A DNA stretch of 7,413 nt from Bacillota bacterium (GCA_012841735.1 DUUE01000198.1:1-7413), one strand, 5' to 3'. Positions 1 to 5,515 are shown, counted from the first letter of the stretch. A program made the numbers and translations. The notes: generated by a model from the letters alone, not told the origin.

Positions 1-136
1 ATGATGGATCCACCGGTACTGCAGGAAGGCTCCGCGGCGGAGCCGGGACGGTGGTCTGAGAGCTGCAACAGGCACTTATTCTGATCGGGCACTTTATACT
101 TGATCTCTGAAAAAAAGTAAAGGAGGAGCGAGTAAA
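1..136. other. Upstream non-coding region with GC hairpin
   Basis: No reliable gene is seen here. A short open stretch in frame 1 runs from the window edge to a stop at 82-84, but its 27 residues resemble no family I know, so it may or may not be the tail of an upstream gene. A perfect hairpin (ggctccg 28-34, loop 35-37, cggagcc 38-44) has no T-run after it on the plus strand, so it is not a typical intrinsic terminator. The region also holds the putative -10 box and the ribosome binding site of the alcohol dehydrogenase. Confidence 0.4.
95..100 (+). promoter_or_regulatory. Putative -10 box of the alcohol dehydrogenase gene
   Basis: TATACT matches the sigma-A -10 consensus at five of six positions and lies 36 bp before the TTG start. 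No good -35 hexamer is found 16-18 bp upstream, so this is a weak call. Confidence 0.3.
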
Positions 137-1288
137 TTGGTTTTTAGCCTCAATTCACCACCCGCAATTCTTTTCGGAAGCGGCGCTTCCAAGCAGACCG
201 GCACCAAAGTAAAGGAGCTGGGATGTGAAAAGGTCCTTGTCGTTCACGGTAAATTTATTAAAAAAAGCGGCATAGCAGACCAGGTTATTGATACCCTCCT
301 GGCAGAGGGTATTGAGGTTGTGCGCTTTGAAGAGGTTGAACCAGATCCGCCCGATGAGATTATCGAAAGAGGCGCCGTAGTCGCCAAAGAAGCGCAAGTC
401 GACGGGATTATCGGCATCGGCGGCGGCAGCGCGCTGGATACAGCCAAAGCAATTAACGTCCTGCTGGGGAACCCTTCACCCATTACACGTTACCTGGACA
501 AAAGTTTAAAAATGAATCCGGGGAAAGTTTTGGTGCTGCTGCCCACAACCGCAGGTACAGGCAGTGAAGCCAACGCCGTCAGCGTGATTACCGATACCAA
601 GAGAGGCGTCAAAGGCGGCGTGATCGGCCCGGCTTGTGTGCCCAACCTGGCCATTGTGGACCCGGATTTCACCCTGGGGCTGCCGGCCAAAACAACTGCA
701 GTTACCGGTATGGATGCATTTGCCCACGGTGTGGAATCAATGACTACAATCCTGGCCAATCCCATGGGAGATATGTACTGTGAAAAGATTATCTCCCTGG
801 TAAGCAAGTACCTTCCCATAGCGGTCAAAGACGGAAACAATCTCGAGGCCAGAACCAATTTGAGCTTTGCCGCCATGATCGCAGGTATGTCCTTTGACAA
901 TACCATCCTGCATTTGGGACACGCCATTGCCCACTCCATGGGCGCTGTTTACCATATTGCCCACGGTATCGCCTGTGCCATTGCCACCCCGGTAGTAGTA
1001 GAGTATATCGCCGATGTTGTACCGGAGAAAATCAAAGTTATCGGCAAAGCCATGGGCTTGGATGTGGCGGACATGAATCCCGCAGACGCGGCAAAAACGG
1101 TGGCCGACGCCATCAGGGCCCTCTCGAAGGAAATTGGTATTCCGACAATGAAAGAACTGGGCATAGAAAAAGATACGCTGCATAAAGTAGCCGAGCTGGC
1201 AATACACGACGATACTTATATGTTTACTCCGAAGGAAGCTCCCAAGGAGACTATCCTGGAACTGCTCCACCGTGCTTATGAGCAATAA
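137..1288 (+). CDS. Iron-containing (group III) alcohol dehydrogenase
   Basis: A cytoplasmic NAD(P)-dependent oxidoreductase expected to interconvert a primary alcohol or diol and its aldehyde or ketone. It has 383 residues, the usual family length (FucO, AdhB and 1,3-propanediol dehydrogenase are near 385). The N-terminal dinucleotide domain shows GIGGGSALDTAKA at 93-105 and PTTAGTGSE at 136-144. The C-terminal helical domain carries the metal site: D193 and H197 in MDAFAHG, then H262 and H276 in the GHAIAH...HG stretch; H266 matches the FucO histidine near the cofactor. All four metal ligands are present, so it should be active. The start is TTG at 137, ten bases after a consensus AGGAGG at 121-126; no nearby ATG fits. 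It appears monocistronic, with its own terminator at 1320-1348. Substrate and metal (Fe, Zn or Mn) cannot be read from the sequence. Confidence 0.93.
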   Translation: MVFSLNSPPAILFGSGASKQTGTKVKELGCEKVLVVHGKFIKKSGIADQVIDTLLAEGIEVVRFEEVEPDPPDEIIERGAVVAKEAQVDGIIGIGGGSALDTAKAINVLLGNPSPITRYLDKSLKMNPGKVLVLLPTTAGTGSEANAVSVITDTKRGVKGGVIGPACVPNLAIVDPDFTLGLPAKTTAVTGMDAFAHGVESMTTILANPMGDMYCEKIISLVSKYLPIAVKDGNNLEARTNLSFAAMIAGMSFDNTILHLGHAIAHSMGAVYHIAHGIACAIATPVVVEYIADVVPEKIKVIGKAMGLDVADMNPADAAKTVADAIRALSKEIGIPTMKELGIEKDTLHKVAELAIHDDTYMFTPKEAPKETILELLHRAYEQ

Positions 1289-1319
1289 AACAAGTTAATA
1301 GCACCCAGCATAAAGAAAT

Positions 1320-1348
1320 ACCGTGCCGCTTCCGCAGCACGGTTTTTC
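1320..1348 (+). terminator. Intrinsic terminator after the alcohol dehydrogenase
   Basis: The arms accgtgc (1320-1326) and gcacggt (1337-1343) pair perfectly over seven bases and are followed by TTTTT (1343-1347). It lies about 30 bp after the stop codon and separates this gene from the DUF169 pair. Confidence 0.85.
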
Positions 1349-1418
1349 TTGTTCATGCCGGCCGGGATTTCCTCCTGGCAGGAAAGAAAAGGGAAAATGA
1401 GCCTTTTTGTAGAACAAC

Positions 1419-1424
1419 TATAAA
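1419..1424 (+). promoter_or_regulatory. Putative -10 box of the DUF169 pair
   Basis: TATAAA matches the -10 consensus at five of six positions. No convincing -35 lies at standard spacing. If used, transcription would begin near 1431, so the hairpin at 1436-1471 would sit at the 5' end of the mRNA. Confidence 0.3.
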
Positions 1425-1435
1425 AAAACGTGTCG

Positions 1436-1471
1436 CCTGTGCGGCTGGCTGTGGCAAAAGCCGCTTGCAGG
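1436..1471 (+). promoter_or_regulatory. Leader hairpin before the first DUF169 gene
   Basis: Two stacked stems are visible: gcggct (1441-1446) with agccgc (1459-1464), and outside it cctg (1436-1439) with cagg (1468-1471). There is no T-run after it. The outer strand cctgt (1436-1440) can instead pair with acagg (1474-1478), which overlaps the ribosome binding site CAGGAGGG (1475-1482). It may tune translation, but I match it to no known riboswitch class. Confidence 0.4.
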
Positions 1472-1487
1472 AAACAGGAGGGAGAAA

Positions 1488-2303
1488 ATGCCGACCGTTA
1501 CGGAATGCAATGAATATGGCGGCAAGTTGGAAGAGTTGTTGCTGTTGAGATATGCACCCATTGCCATCAGGCTGCTGCAGCGGGAAGACGAAATCCCGGA
1601 GGGTGCCGTTCGGCCTAAAAAAGACCTGGGGATTCATCTGGCTTTATGCCAGGCCTTTGCCATGGTCCGCCGCCAACGCGTCTGCCTTGCCATGCTGAAA
1701 GAAGATCACTGGTGTGTCTGGCCGCTGATTAGCTTCGGGCTGGTGGAATTCCGCGAGGGAGAGGAATATTACGACAAAGTGGTGACCGCCAATTTTGTGG
1801 AAGATCCGGCGAAAGCAAAAGCATTTTTTGCCAAGTCATACCCGCGCCTGGAAGAAGGCGCCTGTGCCGGGATGGTGATGGCTCCGCTCTCTACGGCCAA
1901 TTTTGTGCCCGATTTGGTCCTGGTGTATTTGCGGCCGTCCCAGTTGCGCAGTATGCTGATGGCCGTCAAATATAAAACCGGTGAACTGCTGGAATGTGGT
2001 CTTGATTCGGTTGATTCATGCGTCCATTCCACCATACCGGTAATTAAGCACGGCAAATACAATGTTACCGTCCCCGATCCGGGCGAATATGAACGCGGGC
2101 TCACCGATGAAGATGAAATGATTTTTTCCGTCCCCGGCAATAAACTGGCCGAGCTGGCGGAAGGACTGGACCTGATTGCAAAACGAGGGTTTGGCTATAA
2201 GCAGCTTTTTATGGAGATGCAGACGGACTTTCCCCGGCCCCTGTTTTATGACAATCTGTTTAAAATGTGGGGACTGGACCAGGGTGAAATCTGGAAACGC
2301 TAG
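1488..2303 (+). CDS. DUF169 family protein, copy 1
   Basis: A 271-residue soluble protein of the DUF169 family (PF02596, COG2043), whose biochemical role is unknown to me. Family hallmarks are APIAIRLL near residue 23, a first Cys in RPKKDLGIHLALCQAF (C54) and a second in KEDHWCVWP (C76), followed by a glycine-containing segment (SFGL). Two more cysteines, C170 and C178 (spacing CX7C), are also kept in the downstream copy. C66 and C126 are specific to this copy. There is no signal peptide or membrane segment. The C-terminal block (DFPRPLFYDNLFKMWGLD, then GEIWKR) is nearly identical in both copies. The ATG follows CAGGAGGG (1475-1482) by five bases. It is the first gene of a two-gene unit, 39 bp before its paralogue. 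The four conserved cysteines suggest a metal or Fe-S site, but this is inference. Confidence 0.85.
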   Translation: MPTVTECNEYGGKLEELLLLRYAPIAIRLLQREDEIPEGAVRPKKDLGIHLALCQAFAMVRRQRVCLAMLKEDHWCVWPLISFGLVEFREGEEYYDKVVTANFVEDPAKAKAFFAKSYPRLEEGACAGMVMAPLSTANFVPDLVLVYLRPSQLRSMLMAVKYKTGELLECGLDSVDSCVHSTIPVIKHGKYNVTVPDPGEYERGLTDEDEMIFSVPGNKLAELAEGLDLIAKRGFGYKQLFMEMQTDFPRPLFYDNLFKMWGLDQGEIWKR

Positions 2304-2329
2304 CCTGTCCGGGGAGCAAATAAAAGAAA

Positions 2330-2335
2330 GGCGGG
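2330..2335 (+). promoter_or_regulatory. Ribosome binding site that fixes the copy 2 start
   Basis: GGCGGG, preceded by AAA, lies seven bases before ATG 2343 but touches the alternative TTG at 2337 almost directly. This spacing, and the alignment of MPT and MAT at the two N-termini, favour ATG 2343. Confidence 0.6.
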
Positions 2336-2342
2336 TTTGCCC

Positions 2343-3152
2343 ATGGCGACAATAAAGGATTATAACCGTTTCGCAGAGGACTTGGAAAAAATGCTGCTTT
2401 TGCGTACGGCTCCCATTGCCTTGAAAATGCTGGAGCATGAAGAGGACGTCCCTGAAGGAGCGCTGCGTCCCAAGCGGGACCTGGGCGAACATCTGACCCT
2501 GTGCCAGGCCTTTTCCCTGGTCAGGCGCCGGGGAACCACAGTGGCCATGCTGAAAGAGGATCACTGGTGTGTCTGGCCCGTCATTGCCCTTGGCCTGGGA
2601 GAGTGCAACGAGCAATGTGTGGACGAAGTGCATGATAAACTGTTCATTAAAGACCCCGCTCTCGGCAGGGAGGTCTTTCTCAAACTGTTCCCGCGGCTTG
2701 AATACGGAAAGTATGCCGGGCTGGTACTGGCGCCCCTGAAAACGGCGGATTTTACACCGGATATTGTGCTTGTGTACGGCAACCCCTTCCAGGTAAGAAG
2801 TTTGCTGTGGGTGCTGCGCTATCATACCGGGACCATTGATGACTGCACTTTCGAGGTTGAATTTTCCTGCGTCTATGCCACCGTTCCGGTTCTGCAGACA
2901 GGCAAGTTCCGCGCCACCTTCCCGGACCCGGGGGAGTATGAGCGGGCTTTTTCCGATGAAGAGGAAATGATTTTGTCCTTCCCCGGCAGTAAAACGGCAG
3001 AACTTGTTGAGGGGTTAAAGCATTTTGAGCAGATTAAATTCGGGTACAGAAACCTGGCTAAAGTAATGAAATACGATTTTCCCCGTCCCCAGTTTTATGA
3101 CGATTTATTTAAAATGTGGGGGCTGGACCGTGGAGAGATCTGGAAGCGGTAA
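2343..3152 (+). CDS. DUF169 family protein, copy 2
   Basis: A 269-residue paralogue of the preceding gene. The two align nearly without gaps; by hand count more than half of the first 87 residues are identical, including LLLR.APIA, PEGA.RPK.DLG, LCQAF..VRR and AMLKEDHWCVWP. Conserved cysteines are C54, C76, C168 and C176; C88 and C92 are private to this copy. The last residues (KMWGLD, GEIWKR) match copy 1. An in-frame TTG at 2337 would add two residues, but the ribosome binding site spacing and the paralogue alignment support ATG 2343. The 38-base gap contains no promoter or terminator, so the genes are probably co-transcribed. The arrangement suggests tandem duplication followed by divergence, perhaps into a hetero-oligomer. 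Function is not known and I assign none. Confidence 0.85.
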   Translation: MATIKDYNRFAEDLEKMLLLRTAPIALKMLEHEEDVPEGALRPKRDLGEHLTLCQAFSLVRRRGTTVAMLKEDHWCVWPVIALGLGECNEQCVDEVHDKLFIKDPALGREVFLKLFPRLEYGKYAGLVLAPLKTADFTPDIVLVYGNPFQVRSLLWVLRYHTGTIDDCTFEVEFSCVYATVPVLQTGKFRATFPDPGEYERAFSDEEEMILSFPGSKTAELVEGLKHFEQIKFGYRNLAKVMKYDFPRPQFYDDLFKMWGLDRGEIWKR

Positions 3153-3183
3153 TTGTTGCAGCAACTTTTTGCGGCATGCGCGC

Positions 3184-3212
3184 AAAAAAAGACGCACGGC
3201 CTAAGCCGTGCG
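3184..3212 (-). terminator. Terminator of the CMD-family gene
   Basis: A perfect 8-bp stem (cgcacggc 3193-3200, loop ctaa, gccgtgcg 3205-3212) is followed on the minus strand by a run of seven T (3190-3184). It begins 22 bases after the minus-strand stop. The plus-strand DUF169 transcript also meets this hairpin but gets no T-run from it; a weak 4-bp stem plus TTTTT at 3155-3170 is its only other candidate. Confidence 0.8.
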
Positions 3213-3234
3213 CCTGTATGGCAAACACTTTTCC

Positions 3235-3558
3235 TTAGCCGGCGGCCGGCGCCTTGTCGTAGGCTTCCATGGCGGCCGCCAGGCAGTCGGCAACACCGTT
3301 AATGCCGACTGTCAGCAAGGTGGTCAGGATGGCGCCGCGCACCTCTTCACGGGTGGCACCGGCTTTTTTGGCAAAGGCGGCGTGGCCGGCCACCGAACCG
3401 ACGGCGCCGCGGCTTGCCTGGATGGCTATGTATATCAGCTGGAAAGTCTTTTCGTCGAGTCCGCAATTCTTTTGAATTTTGCCGGCATACTCAAAAAAAG
3501 CCTGCATTGTTTCCGGTGATTCCTTTTCCCAGACGGCAAAAAAGTTTGGTCCTGACAT
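3235..3558 (-). CDS. Carboxymuconolactone decarboxylase-family protein lacking CxxC
   Basis: A 107-residue cytoplasmic, all-helical protein of the CMD/AhpD-like family (PF02627). The core runs from about residue 37 to 100 (KTFQLIYIAIQASRGAVG, then GHAAFAKKAGATREEVRGA), which is the typical CMD repeat. AhpD peroxidase-reductases carry CxxCxxH at this place; here it reads S55-V-A-G58-H59, so both redox cysteines are gone while the histidine remains. It is therefore not an AhpD-type thiol reductase. C32 and C92 lie elsewhere. Such short members usually assemble as oligomers, and many have no known reaction. The start is ATG at 3558, with AGGAGG at 3576-3571, twelve bases upstream, a rather long spacing; no alternative in-frame start fits better. 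It is divergent from the SDR gene and has its own promoter and terminator. Confidence 0.85.
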   Translation of the reverse strand: MSGPNFFAVWEKESPETMQAFFEYAGKIQKNCGLDEKTFQLIYIAIQASRGAVGSVAGHAAFAKKAGATREEVRGAILTTLLTVGINGVADCLAAAMEAYDKAPAAG

Positions 3559-3576
3559 ATAAATTCCATTCCTCCT

Positions 3577-3609
3577 GTCCTGTTATCTGAACATATTGTA
3601 CCACAGGAC
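3577..3609. repeat. Inverted repeat around the CMD-gene promoter
   Basis: gtcctgt (3577-3583) and acaggac (3603-3609) are perfect 7-base inverted arms separated by 19 bases. They bracket the putative -10 box of the minus-strand gene, so they could be an operator, or two half-sites of one. Confidence 0.4.
3595..3603 (-). promoter_or_regulatory. Extended -10 promoter of the CMD-family gene
   Basis: On the minus strand the sequence is TGGTACAAT: an extended -10 (TGn) joined to TACAAT, five of six to consensus. The -35 region is poor, as is common for extended -10 promoters. It lies about 37 bases before the ATG. Confidence 0.5.
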
Positions 3610-3693
3610 CAACGTTTAGGGAATTACCGGAAAGAAAAAACTTACAATCTTACGGAAAGTTGGTTTGCAAGGAAAGTAATACAGGAAGAGATA

Positions 3694-3722
3694 TTGTTTC
3701 ACAGGGCAGAAGATGGTACTAT
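3694..3722 (+). promoter_or_regulatory. Promoter of the SDR gene
   Basis: TTGTTT (3694-3699), a 17-bp spacer and an extended -10 TGGTACTAT (3714-3722, hexamer 3717-3722) form a plausible sigma-A promoter. It leaves a leader of roughly 80 bases before ATG 3812. Confidence 0.5.
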
Positions 3723-3762
3723 TAGTTCAGGGTGGCCTAGTCTTTACATAGGCGGTTGATGC

Positions 3763-3776
3763 ACAGCATATGCTGT
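3763..3776. promoter_or_regulatory. Perfect 14-bp palindrome in the SDR leader
   Basis: acagcatatgctgt is a perfect dyad 40 bp downstream of the predicted -10 and 36 bp before the start codon. A smaller inverted repeat, gccta (3735-3739) with taggc (3749-3753), precedes it. It is a candidate operator (roadblock position) or RNA hairpin; the regulator is unknown. Confidence 0.45.
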
Positions 3777-3811
3777 CATTCCACTAAGAGAAAAAGGAGT
3801 GAGCGACGGGA

Positions 3812-4810
3812 ATGAAGGACTTTGCGGGAAAGATTGCTTTTATTACAGGCGGTGCTTCAGGTGCCGGGTTTGGCCAGGCACAAATCTTTTCCGAGGCGGG
3901 GATGAAAGTAGTCATTGCCGATATCCGCCAGGACCATCTCGACGAAGCGCTGGCGTATTTTAAGGAGAAAGGTGCACCGGTACACGCAATCAAGCTTGAT
4001 GTTACCGACCGTGCCGCTTTTGCCGCGGCGGCTGACGAAGTGGAAAAAGTGTACGGCGGTCCCCCGGATTTGCTTGTTCTGACCGCCGGGGTTAATGTGT
4101 TCGGCCCGGCGGAGGCATCTACCTATGACGATTATGACTGGGTTGTGGGCGTCTGTTTTGGCGGTGTTGTCAACGGTCTTGTTACCTTTGTGCCGCGCAT
4201 GATCAAAGCCAAAAAAGGCGGTTATATTGCGGCAACCTCATCCTGGGGCGCTTTTAACGCCGGCTCAATGACTGCGCCTTATACTGCCGCCAAGGCGGCC
4301 GTGCTCAGCCTGATGGAAAGTTATTATGTGTCGCTTAAGCCTTATGGTATCGGCGTATCCGTGCTGTGTCCGGCCAATATCAAATCCAGGATCTATGAAG
4401 CGGCAATTAAAAACCGCCCCGAACACCTGAAAAACACCGGCTACAATGTCAACGAAGAAACGCAGAAATTCCTTGCCTCGATCCACGAATACGGGATGGA
4501 TCCGCGTGAGCTTGCCGTCTGGCTGAAGCAGGGCATCGAAAATGAACAGTTTCTGATTGTGCCGTATTCCAGCGGGCCGAGAATGGTTGAACTTGCGCTG
4601 CGCCGTTTTGTTGACTATGCCAGCCCCGAAGGCATGAAACGCCTGGAGGAACGCCAGAAGCAGCCTCCCACAGAAGAGGAACTGCAACATATGGCCGAAC
4701 GGGAGGGTTATGACCCGAGAACGGGGCCGCGCTTCATGAACAGTGATGTCGGGTTTGCCAAGGCCAGAAAAGACCTGGATTGGGTTGACCCCGGCAAAAA
4801 AGCGAAATAA
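3812..4810 (+). CDS. SDR family NAD(P)-dependent oxidoreductase
   Basis: A 332-residue classical-type short-chain dehydrogenase, longer than the usual 250 because of a charged C-terminal extension from about 255. The Rossmann fold shows TGGASGAG (12-19), D37 after strand beta2 (favouring NAD over NADP), LDV (62-64) and TAG at 91-93 in place of the common NAG. The catalytic residues are S144, Y157 and K161 (YTAAK). The fourth tetrad residue, normally Asn in VN.xGV, is C115 here (VCFGGVVNG). PANIKS (187-192) matches the post-catalytic PG/PA segment. The substrate cannot be inferred. ATG 3812 is the only usable start, since an in-frame stop lies at 3800; AAGGAG at 3794-3799 is 12 bases upstream. 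It is divergent from the CMD-like gene, single in its transcript, and ended by the hairpin at 4826-4847. Confidence 0.92.
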   Translation: MKDFAGKIAFITGGASGAGFGQAQIFSEAGMKVVIADIRQDHLDEALAYFKEKGAPVHAIKLDVTDRAAFAAAADEVEKVYGGPPDLLVLTAGVNVFGPAEASTYDDYDWVVGVCFGGVVNGLVTFVPRMIKAKKGGYIAATSSWGAFNAGSMTAPYTAAKAAVLSLMESYYVSLKPYGIGVSVLCPANIKSRIYEAAIKNRPEHLKNTGYNVNEETQKFLASIHEYGMDPRELAVWLKQGIENEQFLIVPYSSGPRMVELALRRFVDYASPEGMKRLEERQKQPPTEEELQHMAEREGYDPRTGPRFMNSDVGFAKARKDLDWVDPGKKAK

Positions 4811-4825
4811 TTTTCAGTTTATATG

Positions 4826-4847
4826 GCCGCCGCCGGGCGGCTTTTTT
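4826..4847 (+). terminator. Terminator of the SDR gene
   Basis: gccgcc (4826-4831), loop gccg, ggcggc (4836-4841), then six T (4842-4847). A strong GC stem directly followed by the T-run, 16 bases after the stop codon. Confidence 0.88.
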
Positions 4848-4876
4848 CTGCAGGCCGGGCGCGGCAGAAAAAGTGA

Positions 4877-4903
4877 ACCCCGTCCCCTGTGCGGGGACGG
4901 GGT
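4877..4903. repeat. Perfect 11-bp hairpin, possible REP-like element
   Basis: accccgtcccc (4877-4887), loop tgtgc, ggggacggggt (4893-4903). It lies between two convergent terminators and has no adjacent T-run on the plus strand; on the minus strand TTTTT follows only after a four-base gap. Its GGGGACGGGG arms recall dispersed extragenic palindromes of some Clostridia, from memory only. Both adjacent genes already have terminators, so it may be an inserted repeat or a backup terminator. Confidence 0.5.
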
Positions 4904-4917
4904 CTGAAGTGTGCGGC

Positions 4918-4942
4918 AAAAACCGCGTGCAGCGCCCGCGGT
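4918..4942 (-). terminator. Terminator of the split-barrel protein gene
   Basis: The arms accgcg (4922-4927) and cgcggt (4937-4942) pair, with an inner gc/gc pair. On the minus strand the stem is followed by T's (4921-4918). It starts 10 bases after the minus-strand stop codon. Confidence 0.7.
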
Positions 4943-4952
4943 GTAGATACTT

Positions 4953-5345
4953 TTATAATGCTATTTCAACCGGGTCTGCGGTGAAGGAACTAATGGTGGC
5001 CTTGCCGTCAGTCAGGTAAAAGACTTCATACAGGCCGTCATCGGCGGCATACATCCTTCTGAGTCCGGGGTTGGCATTCAGCATTGCTTCGCGGGCTTCC
5101 ACCCTGTCGTCGCGATGGGCTTTGGCTTCCAGGCGGAGCCATTTTTCGCCGTTGTAGGCGCAAATTTCTATCTTGGGGTTGGCCAGAAGCTGCTGGAAGA
5201 CTTTCTTTTGGTTGTTCAGGCAAATATAAGTTTTCCCGTCAATTTCGGCAATGGCACCGAAGGGACGGACACGGGGCTGGTCTCCCTCACAGGTGGCAAT
5301 GTAAAAGCACTGGCAGTTTTTAATGAATTCCACGACTTGGTTCAT
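4953..5345 (-). CDS. Pyridoxamine 5'-phosphate oxidase-like split-barrel protein
   Basis: A 130-residue protein of the FMN-binding split-barrel superfamily (PF01243-like). The N-terminal helix MNQVVEFIKN leads into strands CFYIATCEGDQPRVRPFG (13-30) and IDGKTYICLNNQKKVFQQL (35-53), the pattern of small flavin-binding barrels, where the R.RPFG strand and the N-K-K segment contribute to flavin phosphate binding. Such stand-alone members are usually flavin reductases, F420- or haem-related proteins, or NimA-like; the true PLP-forming enzyme is longer. Five cysteines (11, 13, 19, 42, 62) are noteworthy for a small protein. I chose ATG at 5345 because AAGGAGAGGAG (5364-5354) lies eight bases upstream; a longer frame from 5378 would translate through that site. 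It has its own promoter with an overlapping palindrome, and a terminator. Confidence 0.85.
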   Translation of the reverse strand: MNQVVEFIKNCQCFYIATCEGDQPRVRPFGAIAEIDGKTYICLNNQKKVFQQLLANPKIEICAYNGEKWLRLEAKAHRDDRVEAREAMLNANPGLRRMYAADDGLYEVFYLTDGKATISSFTADPVEIAL

Positions 5346-5384
5346 GCAGAATACTCCTCTCCTTGTAATTTTTCTCACAAATTA

Positions 5385-5412
5385 ATACTATCACGATTTG
5401 CAATGATTGCAA
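5385..5412 (-). promoter_or_regulatory. Promoter of the split-barrel protein gene
   Basis: On the minus strand: TTGCAA (5412-5407) as -35, a 16-bp spacer, and an extended -10 TGATAGTAT (5393-5385). The -35 lies inside the palindrome at 5396-5414, so a bound repressor would block RNA polymerase. Confidence 0.5.
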
Positions 5413-5414
5413 AT
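5396..5414. promoter_or_regulatory. 19-bp operator-like palindrome, Fur-family style
   Basis: atttgcaatgattgcaaat has perfect 9-base arms around one central base. The core TTGCAAT-G-ATTGCAA has the 7-1-7 layout with AAT-N-ATT typical of Fur, PerR and Zur boxes; compared with the PerR consensus TTATAATNATTATAA five of seven positions per arm agree. It overlaps the -35 of the minus-strand gene and is about 90 bp upstream of the plus-strand promoter at 5501-5509. Confidence 0.6.
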
Positions 5415-5449
5415 ACAAATAAATACTGACAGCAGGCGAAAAGACACGT

Positions 5450-5473
5450 TTTTTGCCGCCGGGCGGGCAAAAA
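5450..5473. repeat. T-run/GC/A-run inverted repeat
   Basis: tttttgcc (5450-5457) pairs with ggcaaaaa (5466-5473) around an 8-base GC-rich centre. The T-run precedes and the A-run follows the GC core, the reverse of a bidirectional terminator, so its role is unclear. It lies just upstream of the pantothenate operon promoter. Confidence 0.4.
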
Positions 5474-5500
5474 TTATGGGTATGATTCTTTTTCTGAAAA

Positions 5501-5509
5501 TGTTACAAT
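5501..5509 (+). promoter_or_regulatory. Extended -10 promoter of the S component-kinase operon
   Basis: TGTTACAAT combines a TGn extension with TACAAT (five of six). No good -35 is seen at 16-18 bp. It predicts a transcript starting near 5516 with a leader of about 95 bases. Confidence 0.5.
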
Positions 5510-5515
5510 AGAAAA

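Noticed and set aside
1..84. Short open frame at the left edge, stop at 82-84
   Set aside because: Only 27 residues, no recognisable family, and it runs across a GC hairpin; not supportable as a gene tail.
1436..1471. Known riboswitch (Moco, c-di-GMP, preQ1) in the DUF169 leader
   Set aside because: Conserved sequence blocks of these classes could not be aligned by eye; left as an unassigned hairpin.
2337..2342. TTG start two codons before the DUF169 copy 2 ATG
   Set aside because: Almost touching the ribosome binding site; the paralogue alignment supports ATG 2343.
3208..3519. Plus-strand open frame of 103 codons opposite the CMD-family gene
   Set aside because: No ribosome binding site or family signature; its reverse complement encodes a clear CMD-family protein with promoter and terminator.
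3235..3558. AhpD alkyl hydroperoxidase reductase assignment
   Set aside because: The CxxC pair is absent.
3589..3600. gaacatattgta as a second LexA box
   Set aside because: Only the left half-site matches; the right half lacks GTTC.
5346..5378. Longer N-terminus (start at 5378) for the split-barrel protein
   Set aside because: It would translate through the strong AAGGAGAGGAG site that fits the ATG at 5345.
5396..5414. Nur (nickel) box
   Set aside because: TTGCAA half-sites are present but separated by 3 rather than 5 bases, and that box is known from Streptomyces.
5115..5429. Plus-strand open frame opposite the split-barrel gene
   Set aside because: Antisense shadow; the minus strand has the ribosome binding site, promoter and recognisable fold.
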